Source of the DNA: a bacterium
GTDB taxonomy: Bacteria; Patescibacteriota; Minisyncoccia; UBA6257; 2-01-FULL-56-20
Reading direction: 5' to 3'
Assembly (NCBI GenBank): GCA_021780195.1
Contig: JAJXZE010000014.1
Coordinates: 1-38,122 of the forward strand
Length of the DNA: 38,122 nucleotides
Shown piece by piece: positions 17,329 to 26,656 of this stretch. The first letter of the stretch is position 1. The number at the start of each line of letters is the position of its first letter. The notes under the pieces are model-generated. The model had not been told where the DNA came from. It searched no databases and saw only the letters and a program-made list of their open reading frames with translations. Both the position numbers and the translations under genes were made by a program.

Positions 17329-17505
17329 TTAGGCCTGGGGCGCCGCGGGTTGCTCCGGCGTCGCCGGCATGCTCGCCGGTGCGGCGGTCTGCGGGGCGGC
17401 GGTCTGCGGGGCGGTTGCCGCTCCCGTGCAGGTGCACGTCGCGTCGCTACACTTGCCGTCTGCATTGTGCGGGTGGCCGCACATCGGACACTTGTTGTCG
17501 TCCAT
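17329..17505 (-). CDS. Small Cys-rich protein, 58 aa (metallothionein/zinc-ribbon-like)
   Basis: Minus strand: MDDNKCPMCGHPHNADGKCSDATCTCTGAATAPQTAAPQTAAPASMPATPEQPAAPQA*. Below the ORF-track length cutoff. Confidence 0.6.
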   Translation of the reverse strand: MDDNKCPMCGHPHNADGKCSDATCTCTGAATAPQTAAPQTAAPASMPATPEQPAAPQA

Positions 17506-17681
17506 GATAGTTGTTGTCCTGCGGTTTATTGCTGCGACCTTTTGCCCTAAGAGTAGGACGCGCCCAAAGAAAAAAATAAGCTCCCGTGGACGTACGTTCA
17601 GTATCGCATATGAGGACGATACGTCAACTCGCGGCGCGCGTCGCGGTTGGCACGCGCGCGCATCCGCGGTAAGCTTTCCAT

Positions 17682-20600
17682 ATGACGCCGTTCGAAGCGC
17701 GCTACCGCGAGCTGAATCCGGAACAAAAAGAGGCCGTCGACACGCTTGAGGGGCCCGTGATGGTGATCGCGGGACCGGGCACGGGGAAGACCGAGGTGCT
17801 TACCATGCGCATCGCGAACCTCCTGCACAAGAAGAAGACCGTGCCGGAACGGATCCTCGCGCTTACGTTCACGGAGGCGGGCGCCATCACGATGCGCCGC
17901 CGCCTGTCGGAGCTCGCGGGACGGGAGGCCTACCGCACGGAGATCGCGACGTTCCACGGCTTCGCAAACCGCGTGATCCGCGATTACCCCGATTATTTCC
18001 CGCGCATCGTGGGCGCCGCGAGCATCACGGAGATAGACCAGGTGAGGATTCTCCGCGACCTTATCGACACTCTGCCGCTCGCGGAACTGCGTCCCTTTGG
18101 GGATCGTTATCTTCACCTGCGGACCGTGCTTCGCGCGATCGGCGAGGTCAAACAGCAGGGGGTGCCTCCGGACGAATTTGCGGTGATCGTGCGCGAAGAG
18201 AAAGAAGCGTTCTATGCGAATCCCGACCTCGTAAACGAATCGGGGAAGTACGAGGGGAAGATGAAAACAAAGTACGCGTCGCAGGCGAAAAAGATCGCGC
18301 GGAATCTCGAACTCGCGGAAATCTACGCCGCCTACCAGGCCGCACTCCAAAATGCACGGCAGTACGACTTCAGCGACATGATCATGGAGGTCGCGCGGGC
18401 CCTTCAGGAACGCGAGGAGATGCGCCGCGTGCTCCGGGATGCCTACGATTATTTCCGGGTGGATGAACATCAGGACACGAACGACGCGCAGAACCGCATC
18501 ATCGAGTTGCTTGCGGACAGAGAAGAAGATGACCGCGCGGGAAGCGCCGCCGCCGGCGCGGGGCCGAACCTTTTCGTGGTGGGGGACGAGCGTCAGGCCA
18601 TTTTCCGCTTCCAGGGAGCTTCCATAGAAAATTTCCATTATTTCAGCCGGAAATATCGCGGCGTGAAACTTATCTTCCTCCGCGCGAACTACCGTTCGAC
18701 GCAGGCGATCCTCGATGCCGCGCAGGGCGTCTCGCCGCGCGAGGCGTCGCTCGTCGCGAAGGCCGGGCATTTTGCGCCGCGCGAGGAGCCGCCCGCGCAT
18801 CTTGCCGCGCTTTCCTCGCCCGACGCGGAATATTTCTTCATCGCGCGGAAGATAAAGGAGTTGATCAGGGGCGCCGCCGGCCGTTCGACGCTACGCGCGC
18901 CCTCCGCCGTGCCGGAAGAGATCGCGGTGCTCTATCGCGACAACCGCGACGCCGCGCCTCTCGCGCGCATGCTTGAAAAGGAGGAGGTGCCGTACGTCAT
19001 CGAGTCGGACCAGGACGTGCTGGGCGATCCGGAGATCCGGAAGCTCGTCCGTATTCTCCGCGCCGTGGAACATTTCGGCAATGATGTCGCGCTCGCGGAG
19101 GCGCTCCATGCGGATTTCCTCGGCATTGCGCCGATCGACATCTACAAACTCGCTTCCTTCGCGGCGCGGAACCGGAAAAACCTCCATGACGCCATGCGCT
19201 CCGACACCGTGCTCGAGGCGGCGGGAATCGACGATCCCGCGGCGCGCGCGGCGCTCACCGCGCTCTTTGCCAAGTTTTCCTCGTGGAAGCGCGCGGCGGA
19301 GAATCAGGGCGCGGCGGACGCGTTCGAAACCATCGTGCGTGAGTCGGGATTTCTCGCCCACCTCCTACGCCATCCGTCGGCCACGGAGGAGCTCGCCAAG
19401 CTTCACGCGCTCTTCGATCTTCTGAAGTCGTTCGTGGAACGGAAGAGGGACTACACGCTCGCGGAGTTTTTCGCCCACCTTGATCTGATGGGGGAGCACG
19501 GCGTCGCGCTCAAGAATGCGGGGACCCTGCGCCTACCGGGCCGCGTGCGCCTCATGACCGCGCACCGCGCGAAGGGGCAGGAGTTTGATTACGTGTTTAT
19601 CATGAACGCGGTTGACCGCAAGTGGGGGTCGCGCTTTCACCGCGAGACGATCAAGATCCCTGATGCGGTGTACCGCGTGCTTGCGGCGGCTCCGGATGCC
19701 GCGGTCGCGGCTCCGGCCACGGAGGCGCGGGACGAGGCCGCGTCGGACGACGACGCCGACGAGCGGAATGTGTTCTACGTCGCGCTCACCCGCGCGCGCC
19801 GCGAGGTTTTCGTGACGCTCGCGCGCACCGATCGCGAAGGAAAAGAACAGCTTCCGTCCAAGTTTATCGCCGAGCTCCGCGACGACCTGCTCGCGCCGTA
19901 CGACGCCGCGCCGTACGAGCGTGAACTCGCGGCGCACGGCGAACTGGCATTCCGCGCGCCCGCCCCGCGCACGCCGGAACTGAAGGACAGAGAGTTCCTG
20001 AACGCGCTTTTCGCGGAGCAGGGGATCTCCGTCACCGCGCTCAATAATTATCTGGAATGCCCGTGGCAGTATTTTTACCGGAACCTGATCCGCATCCCCG
20101 AGGCGCCGAACAAGCATCTTTCGTTCGGGAACGCCGTGCACGCCGCGCTCAAGAGCTGGTTCGACGCGTTTGATGCGGGCGACGATCGCGGCGCCGCGCG
20201 GCTCATCGCGCGGTTCGAAGAGGCGCTTGCGCACGAGCCGATCCGCGAGGACGAATACGAGGAAGCGCTCGCGAAGGGGCGGGCGGCGCTTGCCGCGTTT
20301 TACCGCGAATACCGCGCGTCGTGGGATGGCGCGAGTCCCGCGCATACGGCCGAGAACGAAGCGCGGGTGGACGGCGCCTCGGTCGGCGACGGCACGCCGA
20401 TCAACGGCAAGCTCGACCGGATAGAATTTCCCGCGAGCGATCCGGGTGCGGGGGCGGGCGCGGGGAACCGCGCGGCGGCGCTCCCCGCGGCGGCGCTCCC
20501 TGTGGCGCGCGTGATCGATTACAAGACCGGCAAGCCGAAGACGCGCAACGTGATCGAGGGCAACACGAAGGATGCCGACGGCAATTACAAGCGCCAGATC

Positions 20601-20861
20601 GTATTCTACAAGCTCCTGCTCGACAAGGCAGGGAAGTGCGACATGAAGGAGGGCGTCATCCAGTTCGTGGAGCCGGACGAGCGCGGCACGTTCCACCGCG
20701 AACCGTTCTCGGTGGCGCCGGAAGAAACCGCGGCGCTCGAACGCGAGATCATCCGTGTGGCCAAGGAAATCCGCTCGCTCGCGTTCTGGGATACGACCTG
20801 CGGCGACCCCGAGTGCGAGTATTGTGAACTGCGGCGGGAGATGGGCGCGACGGTCGCGTGA
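17682..20861 (+). CDS. UvrD/Rep-family helicase with C-terminal PD-(D/E)XK nuclease and Cys cluster
   Basis: AGPGTGKTEVLTMRI, VDEHQDTN, VALTRARREVFV, C-terminal FGNAVHAALKSWF, VIDYKTGK, Cys pattern LEC...CGDPECEYC. Confidence 0.9.
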   Translation: MTPFEARYRELNPEQKEAVDTLEGPVMVIAGPGTGKTEVLTMRIANLLHKKKTVPERILALTFTEAGAITMRRRLSELAGREAYRTEIATFHGFANRVIRDYPDYFPRIVGAASITEIDQVRILRDLIDTLPLAELRPFGDRYLHLRTVLRAIGEVKQQGVPPDEFAVIVREEKEAFYANPDLVNESGKYEGKMKTKYASQAKKIARNLELAEIYAAYQAALQNARQYDFSDMIMEVARALQEREEMRRVLRDAYDYFRVDEHQDTNDAQNRIIELLADREEDDRAGSAAAGAGPNLFVVGDERQAIFRFQGASIENFHYFSRKYRGVKLIFLRANYRSTQAILDAAQGVSPREASLVAKAGHFAPREEPPAHLAALSSPDAEYFFIARKIKELIRGAAGRSTLRAPSAVPEEIAVLYRDNRDAAPLARMLEKEEVPYVIESDQDVLGDPEIRKLVRILRAVEHFGNDVALAEALHADFLGIAPIDIYKLASFAARNRKNLHDAMRSDTVLEAAGIDDPAARAALTALFAKFSSWKRAAENQGAADAFETIVRESGFLAHLLRHPSATEELAKLHALFDLLKSFVERKRDYTLAEFFAHLDLMGEHGVALKNAGTLRLPGRVRLMTAHRAKGQEFDYVFIMNAVDRKWGSRFHRETIKIPDAVYRVLAAAPDAAVAAPATEARDEAASDDDADERNVFYVALTRARREVFVTLARTDREGKEQLPSKFIAELRDDLLAPYDAAPYERELAAHGELAFRAPAPRTPELKDREFLNALFAEQGISVTALNNYLECPWQYFYRNLIRIPEAPNKHLSFGNAVHAALKSWFDAFDAGDDRGAARLIARFEEALAHEPIREDEYEEALAKGRAALAAFYREYRASWDGASPAHTAENEARVDGASVGDGTPINGKLDRIEFPASDPGAGAGAGNRAAALPAAALPVARVIDYKTGKPKTRNVIEGNTKDADGNYKRQIVFYKLLLDKAGKCDMKEGVIQFVEPDERGTFHREPFSVAPEETAALEREIIRVAKEIRSLAFWDTTCGDPECEYCELRREMGATVA

Positions 20862-20975
20862 CGGCGGCGACGGAGGTGCACGTGCGCCCGCAATTGACCT
20901 TCTGGCGAGCCTGCGGTATAACGATTTTGGCTCTTGCAAGATTTTAAGAGCGAATCTTTCTCCTAGGGGGAGAAA

Positions 20976-21320
20976 ATGAGTAATGTTGCAAGTATGAGTG
21001 GCGCCGCCACCACGTTGTTGCGCGACTTGTTCAACCGTCGCGCGAAAGAGTTTTTTGGAAAGCTGGCGGTTGAGGTCGACGAGGATCTCAAGAAGAAAAA
21101 AACGGCCATCCACGCACGGGTATGCGAGATTCAAACCCTTGCCGGCGCGGCCCGCCTTGATCCCGATCTCCTTTTCGGCATATGCGTCGGCGTTGAGAAG
21201 GATCTGAAGGCGCTTCTCGATCTGCACAATCAGCGCGAGAGTTTCCGTCGGGGAGGGACTCTCTCGCCAGGGGTGCAAGGAGAGCATCGAGGTGGCGTTG
21301 TAAGTCCGTGCCATCTCTAA
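20976..21320 (+). CDS. Hypothetical protein, 114 aa
   Basis: Promoter TTGACC-N17-TATAAC (20894-20922), SD AGGGGGAGAAA-ATG, downstream hairpin GGGCGGCA-CAACGA-TGCCGCCC. Confidence 0.65.
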   Translation: MSNVASMSGAATTLLRDLFNRRAKEFFGKLAVEVDEDLKKKKTAIHARVCEIQTLAGAARLDPDLLFGICVGVEKDLKALLDLHNQRESFRRGGTLSPGVQGEHRGGVVSPCHL

Positions 21321-21488
21321 TTTAACCGCGGCGTTTTGGGGATGGGGCGGCACAACGATGCCGCCCTTTACATATCTACCCGCTTCGCACTGCACGGGCG
21401 AGCGTCCTTGCGCGGCGACATAATCGAGGTTATGATACGGCCAGCCGATTAAGGCCGGAGTTCAATTCTTCCAAAGAAAGGAGAAGGT

Positions 21489-22025
21489 ATGCCGCGTTCA
21501 GCAATAAAGCGACGGTTGGAAGCCGCCATGGCGGAGGCGGAAAACATCCAGGCTCTCGCAAGAGGCGTACCGGGTTTTGTGCTCGCGCCGGGAACCTGGA
21601 ATTTGCTTGAGTTCGCATTCCGCGACCGGCGTGCCGCCGCCCGCGTGGAGAATGTTTGGGAGCGACAACTCGCGCTCGAAGAAGTTGTCGACGTCTATTA
21701 TGCGGCTGCCTGGGATTTGCGGCTCGCACTCGTAAATTTTTTCCGGGAAGGGGTCCCGGAATTCAGGAAGCAGCTCGGACGATTGCGGTTGGATGCTGAC
21801 CTTGCCATCCGCATCAGTGCTCGCCTCAGCGAGTTTGGGACACTGGCGTACGGCAATCGCGCACGGCATAATCTTCATCTCCTCCGGTGGCAGTACATTG
21901 CGGTCGGAGAGATGATGCGCGATCTTGCGATACAGCAGGAGGGGAGGAAGGCGCAACGCTATAGCGCCTCCTTTGACCTTCGGCGGCGCCTCGCGGCGCG
22001 AAGGATTGCCGCCAGCCCAAATTGA
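21489..22025 (+). CDS. Hypothetical protein, 178 aa
   Basis: Promoter TTGCGC-N17-TATGAT, SD AAAGGAGAAGGT-ATG, downstream terminator. Confidence 0.65.
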   Translation: MPRSAIKRRLEAAMAEAENIQALARGVPGFVLAPGTWNLLEFAFRDRRAAARVENVWERQLALEEVVDVYYAAAWDLRLALVNFFREGVPEFRKQLGRLRLDADLAIRISARLSEFGTLAYGNRARHNLHLLRWQYIAVGEMMRDLAIQQEGRKAQRYSASFDLRRRLAARRIAASPN

Positions 22026-22046
22026 TTTCCCGATGGATAAAATTAC

Positions 22047-22073
22047 GGGCAGCCGAGATGGCTGCCCCTTTTT
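22047..22073 (+). terminator. Intrinsic terminator
   Basis: GGGCAGCC-GAGAT-GGCTGCCC-CTTTTT. Confidence 0.8.
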
Positions 22074-22171
22074 GTTCCCACTTTTGTTTCCCCGCCTTTA
22101 TTTCACCGCGCCCCGCCGCGCCGCTCCGCGCTCGCCTTCGCCCGCCGCCGTTTTCCTGCTACGATAAAGGC

Positions 22172-22747
22172 ATGCTCTACAGTCCCCGCATCCGTGCCGC
22201 GCTCGCCTTCGCCCTCAAGGTCCACGAAACGGACCAGAAGCAGAAGCGCAGGGGGAAGGACGTGCCGTACATCGTGCACCCCGCCGCCGTGGGGATGATC
22301 CTCTCGCGCGCCGGGGCGGACGAGGACACGGTGATCGCGGGCCTCCTTCATGACACGATCGAGGACAGCGCGCCCGACTACCGCGTGACGCGCCCGATGA
22401 TCGAGGACCTTTTCGGCGCGCGCGTGGCGGACCTTGTGACGAGCGTGACGGAGGCACCGAAGAGTGTGCCCTGGGAGTCGCGCAAGGAGGAGGCCCTCGC
22501 GCACATCGCGGAGTATTCGCACGAATCCCTGCTCCTCAAGTCGGCGGACACGGTGAGTAACGCGGGCGATCTTGTGGACGACTGGAAGCGGGAAGGCGAC
22601 CGGACCTTCGCGCGGTTCGCCATCGGGAAAGAGCGTTTCGTCGGAAACTACCGGCGCGTGATCGCCGCCCTGCTCGCGGTATGGGACGGGAATCCGCTTG
22701 CGGAGGATCTGCGGGCGCTCGGAGAGGAGCTCGGGAAGATGGGATAG
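22172..22747 (+). CDS. HD-domain (SpoT-like) phosphohydrolase
   Basis: YIVHPAAVGMIL...VIAGLLHDTIEDS...LLLKSADTVSNAGD. Confidence 0.8.
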   Translation: MLYSPRIRAALAFALKVHETDQKQKRRGKDVPYIVHPAAVGMILSRAGADEDTVIAGLLHDTIEDSAPDYRVTRPMIEDLFGARVADLVTSVTEAPKSVPWESRKEEALAHIAEYSHESLLLKSADTVSNAGDLVDDWKREGDRTFARFAIGKERFVGNYRRVIAALLAVWDGNPLAEDLRALGEELGKMG

Positions 22748-22754
22748 AGACGGG

Positions 22755-23696
22755 CTAGCGGCGGCGCGGGCGACGGCGCTTTTCGAGCGCGAGCGCTATC
22801 TGCCGGTCGAGGAATCCGGGGAACGTCATGCCGATGCGGTCCACGATGCGCGGGAGGAGGCTGGTTTCCGTGAGGCCCGGAATGGTATTGATCTCGAGGA
22901 AATAGAGGCGGCCGCGGCGGTCGAGGATGAAATCGGCGCGGGTGAGGCCGTCGCAGCCGAGCGCGGCATGCGCCCTGACGGCATCGCGCGCGACGCGCTG
23001 CCGCACGGCGGCGTTCACGCGCGCGGGACAGATCTCCTTCGTACGCGCGTCGGCGTACTTCGCGCGATAGTCGAAGAAATCGCGCGCGGGAACGATCTCG
23101 ATCGGCGGCAGGACGGCGAGGGGCGTGCGGCCCGTATTGCCCATGACGCCGCAGGTGAGCTCCGTGCCACGGATGTATTCCTCGACGAGCACGGTGCGGT
23201 CTTCGCGGAAGGCGCGCCGGAGCGCCGGACCGAGGTCCTTTTTACGGTGCACGACGGCGACGCCGATGCTCGATCCGGAGGCGTTCGGCTTCACGACGCA
23301 GGGTATTTTGATTGCCGTGCGTTCCTTGGCCGTCGGCAGCTTCGTGAAGACGATCCGCTTCGGTGTGCGGATGCCCTGCGCGGCGGCGAGCGCCGAGGCC
23401 TTCGCCTTGTCCATCGCGAGGGCGCTCGCGAGGACGCCGGAACCGGTATAGGGGAGGCCCGTAGCTTCGAGGAGGGCCTGCACAGTGCCGTCCTCGCCGA
23501 ACCTGCCGTGCATGCCGATGAAGGCGACGTCGAATCCCTTTGGGATGCGCTCGGCGCCCGTTTTGAATATGAAGAGCTCCGTCCGGTATTTGTCTTTCGG
23601 CAGGGCCTTCGCCACCTGGGCGCCGGTGCGGAGGGAGACCTCGCGTTCGCTCGAGGGCCCGCCGGCAAGGACGAGGACGTTGATCTTTTTTGCCAT
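22755..23696 (-). CDS. ddl: D-alanine--D-alanine ligase
   Basis: GGPSSEREVSLRTG, GMHGRFGEDGTVQ, PYTGSGVLASALAMDK, EINTIPGLTETSL. Confidence 0.93.
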   Translation of the reverse strand: MAKKINVLVLAGGPSSEREVSLRTGAQVAKALPKDKYRTELFIFKTGAERIPKGFDVAFIGMHGRFGEDGTVQALLEATGLPYTGSGVLASALAMDKAKASALAAAQGIRTPKRIVFTKLPTAKERTAIKIPCVVKPNASGSSIGVAVVHRKKDLGPALRRAFREDRTVLVEEYIRGTELTCGVMGNTGRTPLAVLPPIEIVPARDFFDYRAKYADARTKEICPARVNAAVRQRVARDAVRAHAALGCDGLTRADFILDRRGRLYFLEINTIPGLTETSLLPRIVDRIGMTFPGFLDRQIALALEKRRRPRRR

Positions 23697-23820
23697 GACT
23701 GAAGTGTAGCGCGGCGGGGAGGGAGAGGGGAAGGTTTTGACATTCCCGGCCCGCGTGTGGCATAGTAGGCGAAGCTCGTAAGGGCGATTTTTTTGAATGA
23801 CCCTTTTCAGAGGAGGGAAT

Positions 23821-24168
23821 ATGAGGTATCTGATGGGCGTTTTGGTGTTGTGCGGACTCTACCTCACGGTGCTCCTGAGCTTGCTTACCAAAGATGCGCT
23901 CGTGGTTGTGTTGACTGCGGTGTGCGCGGGAGTGGTCTTGGGGACGGGGCATGAGAGGTGGAAATTCAACTTCTGGGTTACGTCGATGGGGCTGGTAGGC
24001 ATTTATATCATCAGCGCCATCATCGCATTGGGGTATCCCGCCCTTCAACGGCTTCCCGTGTGGGAGGCAACGAAATCGTTCCGCTTCATACTCGCCACGG
24101 TGCTATTCTTCGTATGCGCCGCTGCAAGTGGATTGAGGCCTACATGGAGGGATCATGACTCGAGGTAA
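23821..24168 (+). CDS. Small multi-TM membrane protein
   Basis: Promoter TTGACA-N18-CATAGT (23737-23766), SD GAGGAGGGAAT-ATG, hydrophobic ORF. Confidence 0.65.
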   Translation: MRYLMGVLVLCGLYLTVLLSLLTKDALVVVLTAVCAGVVLGTGHERWKFNFWVTSMGLVGIYIISAIIALGYPALQRLPVWEATKSFRFILATVLFFVCAAASGLRPTWRDHDSR

Positions 24169-24553
24169 TGACGCCAGCATTAGCTGGCGCAACGTGGCGG
24201 TGCTCCTCGGCGTGAGCATTATCTATCTCACGCTCGTCGGCCTCTTCTTCGACCATATCCTTTTCTTGCTGGCGTCCTTCGTGTGCGCGGTTTCGGCGAC
24301 TGTCGCGCGCAAGGGAGGATATTTCGGGAGGGAGGGGATTTTCACGTGGTGGATCCTTCTCGTCGCCGCTAGGATCATCTGGGGGATATGGGGTGCGTCG
24401 TGGACACTACCTCTGCCCTTCAGCCCGCCGCCGGGGTTTGCCGTGGGGACGCTCGGCGATACCGCACTCGGCGTCGCCATGTTCGCCTTCATGTACCTAT
24501 GGGAAAGGTACGCGGAGCGCCTCATTGAAAGGAGGCGCGGAAAGGCGGTGTAG
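24155..24553 (+). CDS. Small multi-TM membrane protein, overlaps previous ORF
   Basis: 14-bp overlap with upstream ORF; hydrophobic helices; followed by terminator. Confidence 0.65.
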   Translation: MTRGNDASISWRNVAVLLGVSIIYLTLVGLFFDHILFLLASFVCAVSATVARKGGYFGREGIFTWWILLVAARIIWGIWGASWTLPLPFSPPPGFAVGTLGDTALGVAMFAFMYLWERYAERLIERRRGKAV

Positions 24554-24570
24554 GTGTCGGTTCTTTCTTC

Positions 24571-24606
24571 AGGCCCCGGGGAATTTTCCGGGGCCTTTTG
24601 ATTTTT
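24571..24606 (+). terminator. Intrinsic terminator
   Basis: AGGCCCCGGGGAATTTTCCGGGGCCTTTTGATTTTT. Confidence 0.85.
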
Positions 24607-24657
24607 GGGGACGCCGTTTTAAGAAAGTTTCAATCTTTTGCGTGGTATAATATAGAC

Positions 24658-25809
24658 ATGCAGAAGCGGCAACTCGGACAGTTTTTTACCGTCAATTCTG
24701 ACTACATCCTGTCGGGGTTCTCGCCGCGCGTGAAGGGGAAGAAGATCGTCGATCCTTTTGCAGGGAGCGGCGACCTGTTGAAGTGGGCCCACAAGCATGG
24801 CGCGGCAAGCGTGAAGGGTTTTGATGTGGACAGACAATACGTGGATGGAAAAACGGTCTTTCTGCGCGACAGCCTGAAGGCGAACGAAGAGTATGATTTC
24901 GTACTCACCAATCCGCCGTATCTCAACGTGAACAAGGCCGCGCCCGCGATGAAGGAGAAATATTTCTCCTCTTCCCCGTACGAAGATCTTTATCAGATTT
25001 CCCTCGCCTCCATCCTGAAGAGCAGGGAGGGGATCGTGATCGTGCCGATCAATTTTCTCTCGGCGGAAAACTCGCGGAAAATCCGGGATCTCTTTTTGTC
25101 GACCCACAGAATAACGCGCATCAATTATTTCAAGCAGCGCGTTTTCCCCGATACGACCTATAACGTCATTGCGTTCCACTATCGCAAAGAAGGAAAAATT
25201 TTGGAAGCGCAAAATCCCAGGTTCGTGATCTATCCGGATGGAAAAGAATTCGACATAGAACTTCACCGGCGCGACGGCTGGTCCATCGGTGCCGAGGTTC
25301 TGCAACGGGCGCGGACGCCGAACTTCGCATCGATACAGAGATTGACCGAGGGGCACATTCGCGCGCAGCGCGGCTCGAGGAAGGTGGTGGGGGTGATCAA
25401 TCACATCGCCGATCCAAGGACTGAATTTCAGGTGTCCGATGAAATGTACCGGTTGCTCAAGGGAAATATCATCTTCCTCCGCGCCATCGACAGCGGGAGC
25501 GACACGGGCAAGATCGATTTACAGGATATCCGCGAGTACGGTATCGATTGCCTAGTGAGCAAGCCGACGTCCAGGCACATGATCCAGCTGATCTTCCCCC
25601 GGCCGCCGGACATCGAAGTGCAAAAGGAATTAATTTCTGCGTTCAATAAGGACCTTGCCCGTTGGAGGGAGAAATATGATTCGCTGTTTCTCACAAACTA
25701 CCGCGATAAAGATCGAAAGCGGATCGGTTTTGATTTCGTCTACGGCTACCTCAACTATCTTCTGCGGGAAAGAATTCAGGCGCCGCGCCGATTGTCGTTG
25801 CGGTCATGA
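24658..25809 (+). CDS. Type II N6-adenine DNA methyltransferase
   Basis: MQKRQLGQFFTVNSDYI, DPFAGSGDLL, LTNPPY motifs. Confidence 0.85.
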   Translation: MQKRQLGQFFTVNSDYILSGFSPRVKGKKIVDPFAGSGDLLKWAHKHGAASVKGFDVDRQYVDGKTVFLRDSLKANEEYDFVLTNPPYLNVNKAAPAMKEKYFSSSPYEDLYQISLASILKSREGIVIVPINFLSAENSRKIRDLFLSTHRITRINYFKQRVFPDTTYNVIAFHYRKEGKILEAQNPRFVIYPDGKEFDIELHRRDGWSIGAEVLQRARTPNFASIQRLTEGHIRAQRGSRKVVGVINHIADPRTEFQVSDEMYRLLKGNIIFLRAIDSGSDTGKIDLQDIREYGIDCLVSKPTSRHMIQLIFPRPPDIEVQKELISAFNKDLARWREKYDSLFLTNYRDKDRKRIGFDFVYGYLNYLLRERIQAPRRLSLRS

Positions 25810-26485
25810 ATATCTGGACCGCAAAGAGCATCAAGCTCGCGAAACGCCCGGGCTATCTCGACAAACTGCAGGCGATCTACTCTATCGGCGTCGATTCCGG
25901 TTCGCCGGTTTTTTACATCAGCATCCCATCGCACTGTGGCAGAATCCAAAGACCATTGAAAGGATTTGGAAGAGGCTTTCCCTTATGGGATCGGAGGAAG
26001 TAGTTCGGGGAATCGAGCGCCCTATGTCTCCGTCAAGAAGATTCGGTCAATCTTTTCACAAGTGGCTTCCCAGTGAGCTTCGCTCCTCGTCCATCGGTGA
26101 GCTCGATTCCGCAAAGAAACCGGTTTCCCTCTATGCGTCCGATTCGGCACTGGCAAAGTATGCGGCAAAAAATTTAGGGTATCGAAGAAGAAAGGGATTG
26201 GACCTCATCATCTTAGGGAAGAGCAGGGCGGTGTTCGGGGAGGCGAAGTTCATCAGCACGAGCGGAGGAACGCAGGACAAGAGCTTCCGGGAAGCAACGG
26301 AATTCGTGCGCAAATATTCTTCTTCCCGCGCCCGCGCCATTGCGGTCATCGACGGCGTGGTGTGGGCTCCCAGTATCATCGAGCGCAAGAATTCGCTTTA
26401 TGCCCGGGAGATCGCCGGACTCAAAAATGATCATGTGGTCCTTTCCTCCCTGCTCCTGCGGGAGTTTGTGAAGAGGGAATTATAA
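25806..26485 (+). pseudogene. Cognate restriction endonuclease, frameshifted at a T6 run
   Basis: N-terminus MNIWTAKSIKLAKRPGYLDKLQAIYSIGVDSGSPVF (frame of 25806) continues as LHQHPIALWQNPKTIERIWKRL... in the frame of the 25655-26485 ORF; GLDLIILGKSRAVFGEAKF resembles PD-(D/E)XK; ATGA overlap with the MTase. Confidence 0.75.
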
Positions 26486-26656
26486 GAGGAGCGGTCTTAC
26501 GAGCAGGTTTCTTCGGTATGTTTAAATATGGATGCGTCGCGGCCCGTGGGACGGGCCGCTCCTGCGACACCCTCGGTGCCGCACGGTCGCCGCAACGGCG
26601 ACCTTCCGACCCACCCTTTCCATCCATATCTCGGTGCGTTGGTGTATTGTGTGTAT

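Noticed and set aside
19533-21395. 620-aa minus-strand ORF antisense to the helicase
   Set aside because: Arg-rich low-information translation; the plus strand has clear helicase-nuclease motifs and a promoter/SD gene at 20976.
25806-26003. Programmed -1 frameshift in the restriction gene
   Set aside because: Only a simple T6 run; no canonical X-XXY-YYZ site in the correct frame and no clear stimulatory structure, so an indel is simpler.
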